From Herbiconiux solani NBRC 106740 (GTDB lineage Bacteria; Actinomycetota; Actinomycetes; Actinomycetales; Microbacteriaceae): DNA of 64,000 nucleotides. Below the pieces are notes generated by a model, which did not search any database, was not told where the DNA came from, and saw only the letters and a list, made by a program, of their open reading frames with translations. The stretch is taken from positions 186,001 to 250,000 of the forward strand of contig NZ_BCST01000006.1 in assembly GCF_001571005.1 (NCBI RefSeq). Direction: 5' to 3'. Position 1 is the stretch's first letter. Each line of letters starts with the position of its first letter. A program made the translations under genes and the position numbers. Below are positions 26,618 through 34,554 of this stretch, piece after piece.

Positions 26618-28582
26618 TCAGGTGGTGATGCTGATCTCGACGTCGCAGCTGCAGCCAGCGACCTCGTCGACGTCGAGCGCCGAGGAGTCGCCGGGCCAGT
26701 TGGCGCCGTTCGAGAAGGTGGAGTCCATCGGCACGGTCTCCCCGTTCAGGGAGGCGTGAGACGGACGCGGATTCGAGGAGGTGACGACCCACGTCTTCTC
26801 GGCGCCACCGTTCTGGCGGCCCACCTCGACCGTCGAGAACGCGGTGACGGTCGTGACGAGCGTGAGCCCGGCCTTCGCAGCGCGCTCACCCTCGGCGAGG
26901 TCGAAGACATGGCCAGGACCGTCCGCGTCTTCGGGGCCGTCGCCGTCGAGGATGGCGATGATCTGTTCACGGGTCGTGCCGTTGATGGCGTCGGCCCGCT
27001 TGTCGGCGATCGCGCGAAGGAACGCGTACGTCTGCTCGGCGTTGTACTGGTCGGCGTCGAGTCCCGCGCGAGCGAGCACCGACTTCGCGACGTCCAGCGA
27101 CACGGTCGCCGACAGCGCATACAGGTCGTCGGAGAGTTCCGAGTTCCACCGGTCCTCGTCCCACCACTCAGGCGCCTTCGATCCCAGCCGAGCCAGGACA
27201 GATGCGCGCTGCCGCTTGAAGAACGCGCGCAGCACCTCCTCGGCTTTCGCTACGTGGTTCGGGTTCCGCTGCGCCTTCACCCGACGGGTGGGCGCCTTGA
27301 TCTGCGGCAGCTCGCCGAGATCCTTCGGGCCCTCGTTTTGGGTTCCCGAATCGCGAGGTGACGCCTGCCCGCCGATGAGCACGTTGAGGGGCACCACAAG
27401 TTCGCCAGCGTTTCCACCGAGCGCCGGCATGTTGAACCGCGCACGTGCCTCGTCGGCAGTCATCCAGGGGCGCCCGGTCGAAGTCGAGATGACGGCGGCC
27501 TGTTCCTCGAAGTCGCCCTGCAGCTTCTCCGCGATGTTGAACTCGACGTAAACGGATTTCTCGCCCACGAGGCGGGGCACGAGGAAGGCGTTGATGCGGT
27601 CTTCGATCATCGCGAGCGTCGGTCCGAGGGTCTCGGAGTAGAGCATCTTCCGGAACTCTTTGGTGTTCGAGAAGTTCGCGTTGTCGAGGATGCCGACCAT
27701 CACGGGGTTGACGTGGTAGACGCCGGCGATGGTCCCGAGGGACAGCTTCGATACGGCCACCCACTCTTCCTCGCGAGCAGAGAAGCCGAGCCGCTTGAGC
27801 TCCATGCCCTCTTCGAGGATCGGGGTGCCGCCGGCCTTCGCGCCGTCGATGCCCGTCCACCGCTTCTTCCACTCCTCGGCGAAGTTCTTCCGGGCGGTAT
27901 CGGACCATGCGGCGCCGGCGGGGCGGGTGAGGTACGCACCGACGCGGCCGCCGCGCTGCCAGATCTGCTCCCGGTAGGACCAGGCCTGCACCTGCTCGGC
28001 GAGTATCTGCTTGAGGGTGTCGATCGGGGACGCGCCATGCTTCGGCCGGCCCGGGTTCCAGCCGTGGAACGCGAGCATGCTCTCGGCGGGGATCTCGGTG
28101 CGGGTGCCGTCAGGGTTCTGGATGAGGTATGCGGAGGGGGCGAAGAAGTTGCCGCCGCGCTGCTCGACCACCCACGATGCGGGGATCGGCTGCACCGACC
28201 ATCCAGCCGCAGCGTTGGCGTCCTCGTAGAAGAACCAGTAGGCGCAGTCGTACAGGCCGAGGTCGGAGACCAGCGACTCGAGCAGCTCGTATCCGGTCAT
28301 CGTCGCGTTCGGCCGCTTCAGCAGCATCGCCAGAGGCCCCGTGCGCACGCGGCGGCGGTCGTTCTCGCCGACCCGCTCGAACGCCTGCAGGCCGAGGTGG
28401 GCCACGTTTCGCGCCACGAACGAAAGCACGATGCGCAGGTGCGGCTGGGTGCGGTACAGCTCCTCGGGGGTGAGGCCGAGGATCATGCTGCGGAACGTCG
28501 GGCCGAGGTACTCGATGTTCGGAGTCCCGTTGATCCCCACGAGTGAGGCCAGAGCTTCACGTACGCCCACTGTGGCCTCCAT
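26618..28582 (-). CDS. Portal protein fused to MuF-like head protein
   Basis: 654 residues. The first 430 are a portal of the HK97 type (LRIVLSFVARNVAHLGLQAF, NVLIGGQASPRD at the end), forming the dodecameric DNA gate. The remainder resembles Mu gpF/SPP1 gp7-type minor head proteins: RAFFKRQRASVLARLGSK, then NPRPSHASLNGETVPMD and a terminal CSCDVEI. The two are separate genes in most phages, so this is a fusion with no internal stop or start. ATG 28582 starts 5 bp after the terminase stop. Confidence 0.88.
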   Translation of the reverse strand: MEATVGVREALASLVGINGTPNIEYLGPTFRSMILGLTPEELYRTQPHLRIVLSFVARNVAHLGLQAFERVGENDRRRVRTGPLAMLLKRPNATMTGYELLESLVSDLGLYDCAYWFFYEDANAAAGWSVQPIPASWVVEQRGGNFFAPSAYLIQNPDGTRTEIPAESMLAFHGWNPGRPKHGASPIDTLKQILAEQVQAWSYREQIWQRGGRVGAYLTRPAGAAWSDTARKNFAEEWKKRWTGIDGAKAGGTPILEEGMELKRLGFSAREEEWVAVSKLSLGTIAGVYHVNPVMVGILDNANFSNTKEFRKMLYSETLGPTLAMIEDRINAFLVPRLVGEKSVYVEFNIAEKLQGDFEEQAAVISTSTGRPWMTADEARARFNMPALGGNAGELVVPLNVLIGGQASPRDSGTQNEGPKDLGELPQIKAPTRRVKAQRNPNHVAKAEEVLRAFFKRQRASVLARLGSKAPEWWDEDRWNSELSDDLYALSATVSLDVAKSVLARAGLDADQYNAEQTYAFLRAIADKRADAINGTTREQIIAILDGDGPEDADGPGHVFDLAEGERAAKAGLTLVTTVTAFSTVEVGRQNGGAEKTWVVTSSNPRPSHASLNGETVPMDSTFSNGANWPGDSSALDVDEVAGCSCDVEISITT

Positions 28583-28587
28583 GTTGA

Positions 28588-30273
28588 TCAGTCGAGGAAC
28601 ACGAGCCCCCGCGTCTCGTAGACGCTGACGGTCGGTTCGGGGTTCGTGTTGAGTAGGCCGATGGCGCCGATTGCGGCCACGAGTGGTGCGGCGTCCTCGG
28701 GGGACTTGTCCCGGTCGATCGCCCACCCGTCGCCGAGCGCCTTGATGCGGGCGGAGGTCGCGGCGAGGTCGAGGACGGGCTGGATGCCGTGCGTGAGGGT
28801 GAGCTCGCCGCCGTCGGCCTCGTCGTCCATCGAGCGGCGGATGCCGTCATAGAAGACACCGGACCAGCGGGCCAGATCAGCGCCACTCCACGGAGCAAGC
28901 TCGATACCGGCCTGCTCGAACTCGGCGACCATCGACGAAATCGGGGCGCCATTCGTCTGCAGGGTCACGTGCTCGGGCTTCACCTTGCGGGCCGGCGACA
29001 GCAGCCAGGGGATGATCCACTCGGTGCCGGCGCGTTTCGCGACGATCTCCACCCGCCGTCGGCCCTCGGTGTCCCAGAACGCCAGCGCGATGTACGCCAT
29101 CTGCCGGTTGTGGGACAGGTCGACGCAGTACGCGGCGGGCCGCGCGGTGTCGCGCTGCACCCTCGGCACGGACGTCTTCTGCCACGACCCGTTCGGGAAC
29201 GGACCCTGCCCGGCCATGTTCACGAACTGGCACAGCACCTCAGTGCGGAACTCCCAGTCCGGGTCGGAGAACGCGGCCGCAGCGATCGCGCGCTCGTCGA
29301 GCTCGGAGTAGCCCATCGACGGGTTCGCTTCCGCCCACCCCTCGCGGTCCCACTTCGACGTCGGCATCCCGTTGCGTTCCTCGGCCGCCGACCACTCGAA
29401 CAGGCCGATCGAGTCGAGGTCGACCTCGGCGAGGATCTCGTCGGGGATGCCCTCGGGCGCTTCCCCGTTGATGCCGGCCAGCGCGACCGTGCGCAGATGC
29501 CGCAGCACGACCGAGGTCGAGTCGCCAGCGTTCGAGACACCCCACACCTGGGCGCGGGCCCGGGCCATGGTCGTCTTCGACGTCGCCGACCACGCCTTCC
29601 AGTCCTGATGCTCGCGGAGCTCGTCGAAGATGACTAGGTCCCCGCGGAAGCCGCGGCCGCCGCGACGGTTCGCCGACGCGATCTTGAACATCTCGCCGCC
29701 GTCGAGCCACAGCAGCTCGGAGCCCTTGCCCTCGTTGACCTTCTGGATCTCGTCGGCGAGTTCCGGGATGGCCTCAGCGATAGCGACCGCTTCGAGCCAC
29801 GCCTGCTTCGCGTGATCAAGGGACGCGTGCGTCTCCATCACCATGCGGGCGCGGTCCTGGAACATGCGCCACAAGATCAGGACGGTGAGCAGGACGCTCT
29901 TCCCGTTCTGGCGGGCCACCAGCAGCAACACCGTCCGGAACCGGAAGATCGCGCCGGGCCGGTCGAGGAGCTCGAGCGCGTGGATTAGCAGCCACCGCTG
30001 CCACTCGAGCGCCCGCGGGATCAGACCCAGGTAGTCGGTGTCGTCCTCCGGGGTGCGACCGGCGTCCAGTTCCTCGAGGCGGTCCCGCATCCAGTCCCAG
30101 AACTCGATCACCTCAAACCCGAGGGACGTGTCAGGGGTCAGCGGCCGAAGCGGCGGCGTGAACAGGCGCGGAGTCTGGCAGCCGAACCGCTTACCGTGCG
30201 CGCTTTTCCGGGCGGCGGAGCGCCGTGACGTTGCCGCCGGCCGACGACCCGCCTTCGCTGCTGCCTTCGCCAT
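28588..30273 (-). CDS. Terminase large subunit
   Basis: 561-residue packaging motor and nuclease. ATPase domain: Walker A-like VARQNGKS (about 120-126) and Walker B DLVIFDE (about 212-218). The C-terminal nuclease domain includes YCVDLSHNRQMAYIALAFW with its first catalytic Asp. ATG 30273 overlaps the small terminase gene by 83 bp, which is normal here; upstream in-frame extension would read low-complexity sequence antisense to nothing and lacks a start signal. Confidence 0.94.
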   Translation of the reverse strand: MAKAAAKAGRRPAATSRRSAARKSAHGKRFGCQTPRLFTPPLRPLTPDTSLGFEVIEFWDWMRDRLEELDAGRTPEDDTDYLGLIPRALEWQRWLLIHALELLDRPGAIFRFRTVLLLVARQNGKSVLLTVLILWRMFQDRARMVMETHASLDHAKQAWLEAVAIAEAIPELADEIQKVNEGKGSELLWLDGGEMFKIASANRRGGRGFRGDLVIFDELREHQDWKAWSATSKTTMARARAQVWGVSNAGDSTSVVLRHLRTVALAGINGEAPEGIPDEILAEVDLDSIGLFEWSAAEERNGMPTSKWDREGWAEANPSMGYSELDERAIAAAAFSDPDWEFRTEVLCQFVNMAGQGPFPNGSWQKTSVPRVQRDTARPAAYCVDLSHNRQMAYIALAFWDTEGRRRVEIVAKRAGTEWIIPWLLSPARKVKPEHVTLQTNGAPISSMVAEFEQAGIELAPWSGADLARWSGVFYDGIRRSMDDEADGGELTLTHGIQPVLDLAATSARIKALGDGWAIDRDKSPEDAAPLVAAIGAIGLLNTNPEPTVSVYETRGLVFLD

Positions 30274-30667
30274 CGGAACCTTCGCTCTTCGTCGTCGCAC
30301 GCAACGAACGCAGCTCGTGCTGCATCCGCACCGTCGGAGTCCCGCCCAGATCAGCGAGCACACGCGACAGCGCGCGCTGCGCCGACAGCGCCTTCGTCGT
30401 CTCCCCGGCATGACGCAGCAGGTCAACGTCCTCCGCGAGCATCCGAGCCTGCGCCTTCGACGCCCGATCCGACTCGACCAGCCACTTCATCGCAGCGATC
30501 GCAGCCTCGACCTCGTCGCGCATCGTCGTCGGCGCGGACGTGTCCGGAGTGTCCGCGCCGACGCGTCCGGTGGCCTTCACTGCAGCCGCCTCGGCTCGCT
30601 GCTCGGCACGCCGCCGACGCTTGCGCTCAGCATCCCGAGCGCGACGCTCATCTTCGCTGGTCGGCAT
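30191..30667 (-). CDS. Terminase small subunit
   Basis: 158-residue DNA-recognition subunit. Basic N-terminus (ERRARDAERKRRRRAEQRAE), a helical middle (TMRDEVEAAIAAMKWLVESD) and a Gly/Ser-rich end. Assignment rests on position immediately before the large subunit and helical oligomerisation pattern; sequence is not strongly conserved. ATG 30667 is used because the frame upstream runs through the tRNA-like element. Confidence 0.8.
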   Translation of the reverse strand: MPTSEDERRARDAERKRRRRAEQRAEAAAVKATGRVGADTPDTSAPTTMRDEVEAAIAAMKWLVESDRASKAQARMLAEDVDLLRHAGETTKALSAQRALSRVLADLGGTPTVRMQHELRSLRATTKSEGSDGEGSSEGGSSAGGNVTALRRPEKRAR

Positions 30668-30714
30668 CGCGATCCTCCCGGATTCACTAGGGCCGCGAGG
30701 CACACCCAGAGCCC

Positions 30715-30787
30715 CGCCGCCGCCAGGAATCGAACCTGGGACTTCGCCGCGCCATGTGACGTACTCTCCCACTGAGTTACGGACGAC
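30715..30787 (-). tRNA. tRNA-like element before terminase genes, degenerate
   Basis: The T-arm CCAGGTTCGATTCCTGG and D-arm ACTCAGTGGGAGAGT are well formed, and the acceptor can pair fully (5' GTCGTCCG with 3' CGGCGGC) only if one C is bulged. The anticodon arm is poor: stem CGTC/GGCG and a loop without the invariant T33, so no amino acid can be assigned. Either a decayed phage tRNA or a tRNA-shaped element with another use. No CCA is encoded. Confidence 0.6.
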
Positions 30788-30980
30788 GGGGTTGGTCTAA
30801 AGAGGGTCTCACGCGGACGCGGACACCGTGTTTTGGAGAACTCACTCACCGATGGGGGAAATCACTGCCGGCGGAATGCCCTGGGTGGTGTGCTGCAGCG
30901 ATTTTGACCCCCCTGCCCCTAGGTGTACCCATTTGGGGTCGGAAAGTGGCTTAGGCGGGCGTATAGCGCCGCGTGGGTGG
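30788..30980. other. Non-coding gap, candidate cos/packaging region
   Basis: No gene. A C-rich run with an inverted repeat GACCCC (30906-30911) and GGGGTC (30935-30940) lies just upstream of the terminase genes, where siphoviruses keep cos. No direct evidence of cleavage. Confidence 0.35.
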
Positions 30981-31124
30981 TTAGGCGTTGATGAGTGCGC
31001 GGGTGATGGTGGTGATGCAGCCCACGAGGGCGATGGCTACCAGGGTGATGACGAGCAATCCGAGGAGGACGCCTGCGGTGTACCCGTGGCGGTAGGTCTT
31101 CGTGGTCTTGTCGATGCGGCGCAT
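30981..31124 (-). CDS. Small single-helix phage membrane protein
   Basis: 47 residues: basic N-terminus (MRRIDKTTKTYRHGYTAG) then one long hydrophobic helix (VLLGLLVITLVAIALVGCIT) and a short tail. ATG 31124, reading minus strand, ends at TAA 30981. Function unknown. Confidence 0.6.
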   Translation of the reverse strand: MRRIDKTTKTYRHGYTAGVLLGLLVITLVAIALVGCITTITRALINA

Positions 31125-31141
31125 GGTGGGAACCTGCTCTG

Positions 31142-31411
31142 CTACTCAGGGGTGTCGGCGGTGGGCGCGGGCTGCTGCTCGAGCACGGTGACCTCGGCAG
31201 TGCCGACTTCGGGTGTCGGGGTATCGGGCTTCGGCTTGCGGGGCGGTCGCGGCTTGGCCTTGGCGGGCTCCTCGTCGGGGTGCCAGGGTGCGTGCTTGGG
31301 GCCGACCGTGTAGTGGCCGCCGTCGACGTTGATGTCGAGGCGGGTGGTGTCGTCGGGTACGTCGTACTCGTTGCCGGCGAGGGGGCCCTCTTCGATGGTG
31401 ATGCGCTTCAC
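31142..31411 (-). CDS. Phage protein with Pro/Lys-rich tail, unknown
   Basis: 89 residues. An N-terminal beta domain (KRITIEEGPLAGNEYDVPDD ... HYTVGP) is followed by a disordered Pro/Lys/Thr-rich tail. GTG 31411 is set by CAGGAG seven bases upstream. Lies between the HNH gene and the terminases. No family recognised. Confidence 0.65.
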   Translation of the reverse strand: MKRITIEEGPLAGNEYDVPDDTTRLDINVDGGHYTVGPKHAPWHPDEEPAKAKPRPPRKPKPDTPTPEVGTAEVTVLEQQPAPTADTPE

Positions 31412-31464
31412 GGTGTCTCCTGTGTTCGGGTGGTAGGTGGCTGCGTGCTTGTCGTTGGCGCCCA

Positions 31465-31740
31465 TCACCATTCCTCGCTGGTCATGCCGAGGTCGGGGAC
31501 GGTCTGCCCTGCACCCTTGTGCCGGTTACACCTGTGGTGGGTGGGGCGTGCGTTGGAGGGTTCGAACTCGAGCTCCGGGTAGTTCACGCGGGGCAGCTTG
31601 TGGTCGAGCTCGAAGGAGTCGGGCTGGTTCTTCGGCCCGTCCCAGTCGATCGTCGCCTGCCCGCACTCAGCGCATGGGGCGTTGATCGGTTCCCACTGGG
31701 CCTTCATGTCGTCGCGGAACTGCTGGGTGCGGTTCGCCAT
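31465..31740 (-). CDS. HNH endonuclease next to terminase
   Basis: 91 residues with zinc-knuckle CAEC, the HNH core FELDHKLPRVNYPELE, a conserved Asn in PSNARPTH, and HHRCNRHKG. In HK97-like phages an HNH protein beside the terminase is needed for specific DNA cleavage during packaging, so a packaging role is more likely than homing. ATG 31740. Confidence 0.85.
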   Translation of the reverse strand: MANRTQQFRDDMKAQWEPINAPCAECGQATIDWDGPKNQPDSFELDHKLPRVNYPELEFEPSNARPTHHRCNRHKGAGQTVPDLGMTSEEW

Positions 31741-31859
31741 CAGTCGTTGGGGTCCAGTGGGCCGGGGTCGGCGGGTGAGAGTCGCAGTGAGTAGAGCGCG
31801 GCGAGGACCGCGAGCTTCATGAGGAACAGGCCGACGAGGAGGACCGGGAGCGGGCGCAT
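31740..31859 (-). CDS. Tiny phage membrane protein
   Basis: 39 residues, one transmembrane helix (LPVLLVGLFLMKLAVLAALY) then a Pro/Asp-rich end. ATG shares the TGATG overlap with the ubiquitin-like gene stop and its own stop overlaps the HNH ATG by one base; this tight coupling is the main support. Confidence 0.55.
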   Translation of the reverse strand: MRPLPVLLVGLFLMKLAVLAALYSLRLSPADPGPLDPND

Positions 31860-32077
31860 CAGGACACCGTGGTGCTCTTGCGTGCGGTGATGAACTGGGC
31901 GCCGTCGCGCAGCTGCAGGGGCTCGTTCCGCACAGCGTGGTCGCCGTTGCTCATCGGCAGCGCGAGGAGGTCGTAGCGTTCCGGGGAAGTGATTCCGGAT
32001 GCGCGCATGAGCGTGCTCGGCAGGACCGGTCCATCCCCGACCTCGAGGGTTTCGCCGTCAACAGTCACGGTGGTCAT
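31859..32077 (-). CDS. Ubiquitin-like (multiubiquitin-type) single-domain protein
   Basis: 72 residues. The pattern VDGETLEV ... ASGITSPERYDLLALP ... VRNEPLQLRDGAQFIT follows the bacterial multiubiquitin/beta-grasp domain (beta hairpin, helix, xYxL strand, then the DGxxF strand). Only one domain is present and no Gly-Gly end: it stops at TARKSTTVS. No E1, E2 or JAB-type gene is recognisable in the prophage. GAAGGAGAC precedes ATG 32077. It heads the late gene group. Fold assignment is from pattern only; function unknown. Confidence 0.6.
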   Translation of the reverse strand: MTTVTVDGETLEVGDGPVLPSTLMRASGITSPERYDLLALPMSNGDHAVRNEPLQLRDGAQFITARKSTTVS

Positions 32078-32474
32078 CGGTGTCTCCTTCGACGTGGTTG
32101 CCGCTCCGGTCACCGCGCCGCGTGTCAGGCGGGCTGGGTGAGGTACACGGCCGAGAGGTGGACGGATGCTCTCCGGTGGACGAGTTCGGCAGACGCCCAT
32201 GTCCAATGCTGCCCCTGGCTAGGCCACTACGACCCGAGCTCGGCATCCGTCCGGCTGTTGGGGGCGGCCGGAGAGATGCGCTCCCAGGCCGGCCGCCCAG
32301 TGACGAGTTCGCACCCCCAGGTGCCAGGTTGTCGCCCTGTATCGCCTACCGGAGAGAGTCGGTGGCGGGTTCGTGATGCACGGCACCCACCGGGAGAAGG
32401 TCTCGAACCGGTGGGTGTGGAAGTGCTTACCTTGTAGTGAAACTGTGCAATGCCGTGAGCGTCAAGTAGCGGAC
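32078..32474. other. Non-coding region with hairpin, likely late-operon leader
   Basis: 397 bp with no convincing gene between the early genes and the late operon. It holds a 10-bp perfect inverted repeat, CACCCACCGG (32384-32393) and CCGGTGGGTG (32408-32417), with GAGA/TCTC pairing inside the loop. On the minus strand a TTGACG lies shortly before it. The late promoter and an early-operon terminator are both expected here. Confidence 0.5.
32384..32417 (-). terminator. Hairpin between early and late phage genes
   Basis: Nested stems described above; no T-run on either side. Could end early transcription after 32475 or act as an antitermination-controlled block before the late genes. Confidence 0.5.
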
Positions 32475-32678
32475 CTAATCTTTTTTCGTGAACTGGTGGA
32501 GGCGTTCGTTGTGGATCCTCACGCGGAGCATCTTGAGGAGGTCGGCGTGGGCGATGTAGCGCCGGCCCCCGATCAGTTGGAACGGCATCCCGTGGCGCAT
32601 CCAGTAGTAGATCGAGCGGCGCGAGCGCTTCACCCGGCGCGACGCGCTCCGGATGTCGTAGAGCTCGCGGTCTTCCAT
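32475..32678 (-). CDS. Small helix-turn-helix DNA-binding protein
   Basis: 67 residues with a winged-helix/excisionase-type domain: SASRRVKRSRRSIYYWMRHG, then MPFQLIGGRRYIAHADLLKM, the usual HTH_17/MerR-like arrangement. Very basic. Last gene of the early group and next to the late leader, so a late activator is possible. Start shares one base with the preceding stop. Confidence 0.75.
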   Translation of the reverse strand: MEDRELYDIRSASRRVKRSRRSIYYWMRHGMPFQLIGGRRYIAHADLLKMLRVRIHNERLHQFTKKD

Positions 32679-33058
32679 CAGTCTCGGTTTCCCCACTCGG
32701 TTCGGCGGCAGTCGCGGCAGAGGCGGCGCGCATCGCCGTCCTTGTACGTGCGCGGGTTGAAGACGATGCCGCAGGTCAGGATGACCACGTTGAACGGGAC
32801 GCCCGTGCTCGGCGCGGTCACCGAGTAGCCGCAGCCGTCGCAGGTGACCGTCGGCGGGTCGAGCGTCAGGCCGTGCACGAGCGGGCGCTGCTCGTCGACG
32901 CGGTGCCCCGCGCGCACCCATGAGGTGACGCCGCTGTCCCGCGCGAGCTCTGCGCTCATGGGGGTGCGCGAGAACGGGGCTCGTGCGGGCATCTGCGCGT
33001 ACTCGAGCGCGACCCGGGCGGGGCGGTCGTCGTCGAGGTCGAAGAGCGTCGGCTGCAT
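32678..33058 (-). CDS. Phage zinc-ribbon-like protein
   Basis: 126 residues. Four cysteines in CDGCG and CRDC suggest one zinc-binding ribbon in the C-terminal half; the N-terminus starts MQPTLFDLDDDRPARV. No family recognised. Overlaps both neighbours by one base. Confidence 0.62.
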   Translation of the reverse strand: MQPTLFDLDDDRPARVALEYAQMPARAPFSRTPMSAELARDSGVTSWVRAGHRVDEQRPLVHGLTLDPPTVTCDGCGYSVTAPSTGVPFNVVILTCGIVFNPRTYKDGDARRLCRDCRRTEWGNRD

Positions 33059-33414
33059 CAGCGGTTCGCAATCCGCAGCAGCACTGCTCCATGGCAGTGG
33101 TCGGGCTCGCCCTCGGCCGGCACGGGGCACCAGCACGCGAGGTCCCTGCCCGCGAGCTCGGCCCTGATGGTCTCGACGCTCGGGCGGTCGGCGGCTTCCG
33201 CGCCGAGGTAGTCGGTTCGCCCGTCGGCGTACCGGCCGTCGCGGAGGGAGTTGCTGAGCCAGTTGGCGAAGAACTGCACGGCCTGCTCTCGGTCGTCGGC
33301 TCCATGACCCACCACGAACGGGTTGCCCCACTTCGACGGTCGGGCGACAATCACCGCGTCGGGGTTGTCGGCCCGCCACGGGCGCTGTCTGCTCATCTGG
33401 ATGCGCTTCGGCAT
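33058..33414 (-). CDS. DUF4326-family phage protein
   Basis: 118 residues matching the DUF4326 pattern: ARPSKWGNPFVVG near the N-terminus and ACWCPVPAEGEPDHCHGAVL at the end. Common in phages and sometimes next to DNA-modification genes; function unknown. ATG overlaps the upstream stop as TGATG. Confidence 0.85.
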   Translation of the reverse strand: MPKRIQMSRQRPWRADNPDAVIVARPSKWGNPFVVGHGADDREQAVQFFANWLSNSLRDGRYADGRTDYLGAEAADRPSVETIRAELAGRDLACWCPVPAEGEPDHCHGAVLLRIANR

Positions 33415-33707
33415 CACTTCACCTCCCGGATCTCGGCGGCACGAAGGTCGGCCTGCATCCGGAGCGACCCAAGGATGTTGCGCGCGGTGAGCGCCGGCCG
33501 ATCGTCGACCATGGCCTGCACCCTCTCAGCGGCTTCGCGCCATGCTTCGGCTGCGGCTTCCCTCTTGACCCTGGCAAGCCAGTCATCGAAGACTTGGCCC
33601 GCTATCGCCTTCTCCTCGTCGGCGCTACGGCTCAGTACGGGCATGCCGCTCGTAGCGCTCAGCGTGTAGATCTGCCGAAGCCGCTCGGTCTTCAGTTCGT
33701 AGCTCAC
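33414..33707 (-). CDS. Helical phage protein, unknown
   Basis: 97 residues, mostly helical and charged (FDDWLARVKREAAAEAWREA, SLRMQADLRAAEIREVK). No motif. ATG overlaps the upstream TGA by four bases. Confidence 0.6.
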   Translation of the reverse strand: MSYELKTERLRQIYTLSATSGMPVLSRSADEEKAIAGQVFDDWLARVKREAAAEAWREAAERVQAMVDDRPALTARNILGSLRMQADLRAAEIREVK

Positions 33708-34210
33708 TGGTCGCCTCCTGCCCGGTAGGGGTTCTCGGACTCGAGGACGCGGTTACCGATCGGGCGGTGCTCCCATTGGGCGGTGACGCCCGCCCACCAT
33801 GCTTCGGCCTTGACGCGAGCAAGCACTTCCTGTGATCGGGTTGACTCGAACGCGGTTCCGATCCACTGAATCATCTCGGCATCGGTCGAGCCCAGAATGC
33901 TTGTGGCCTCCATGAGGGCGACAACGACGGCTTCTGCTTCTGCCGCCCGGGCCTCAGCCTGGATCGCGTCTGCCGCGTTGTTGTTCGCCTGATCCTCAGC
34001 TACCCGCAGTTCAGCTTCGAGTTCGATGATCCGTTCGTCGCGGGACCGCACCGCAGCCACCAGGGCAGGGACAGCCGCACGAAGTTCCACCTGCGCGCGC
34101 TTGCGGGCCTGAAACACGTCCGACAGCTCTCCGATCCGCCATTCGCCGGGGACCGCCCTGCGTGCGAGTTCTTCGATGCGGGCCAGGTCGTCAGGGGTGA
34201 GAGCGGTCAC
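33704..34210 (-). CDS. Coiled-coil phage protein, unknown
   Basis: 168 residues. A long Ala/Glu-rich helix (about 55-100: RDERIIELEAELRVAEDQAN) suggests a coiled coil, flanked by a short N-terminal domain with LARIEELARRAVPGEWRIG that is frequent in phage accessory proteins of the Ea22 kind. Function unknown. Confidence 0.65.
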   Translation of the reverse strand: MTALTPDDLARIEELARRAVPGEWRIGELSDVFQARKRAQVELRAAVPALVAAVRSRDERIIELEAELRVAEDQANNNAADAIQAEARAAEAEAVVVALMEATSILGSTDAEMIQWIGTAFESTRSQEVLARVKAEAWWAGVTAQWEHRPIGNRVLESENPYRAGGDQ

Positions 34211-34554
34211 GAGCGGGCCTCCTGAGCCTTGTCTAGGTCGCGGAACACCCGAAAGACCCGGTTGCTGTCGGCTATGCGCTGGTCTTCATCGTTGGCCCGC
34301 AGCTCGGCGGCGACCATCACGTCTCGGCTGGTGAGGCCGGATAGCTCCGACACCAGGCCGACGATTGCGAGACGTTCGGCAGCAGTAGTGCGCCATGTCA
34401 GGTAGCCGATGCACGACTCGTGGTAGACCTTCCCGTCGCGGTTGCCGAAAGAGAAGCGGTAGTCGCGCTTCCATCGGAACCGGTGGCCGCAGTGCTCACA
34501 CCGCAGAGTCGACCAGCGCTTCACCTCGCGTAGGTCCATCCATTTCGCGGTCAC
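34207..34554 (-). CDS. Phage zinc-finger protein, unknown
   Basis: 115 residues. CEHCGHRFRWKRDYRF followed by YHESC forms a likely zinc site (Cys, Cys, His, Cys) in the first 50 residues; the remainder is helical with VSELSGLTSRDVMVAAEL. Probably nucleic-acid binding; not recognised. Confidence 0.65.
   Translation of the reverse strand: MTAKWMDLREVKRWSTLRCEHCGHRFRWKRDYRFSFGNRDGKVYHESCIGYLTWRTTAAERLAIVGLVSELSGLTSRDVMVAAELRANDEDQRIADSNRVFRVFRDLDKAQEARS

Noticed and set aside
30828-31313. 161-codon plus-strand frame near the terminase end
   Set aside because: Gly/Val-rich shadow without a ribosome site, overlapping two better minus-strand small genes.
31465-31740. HNH gene as a homing endonuclease or intron element
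   Set aside because: Free-standing beside terminase genes with no interrupted neighbour; packaging role fits better.
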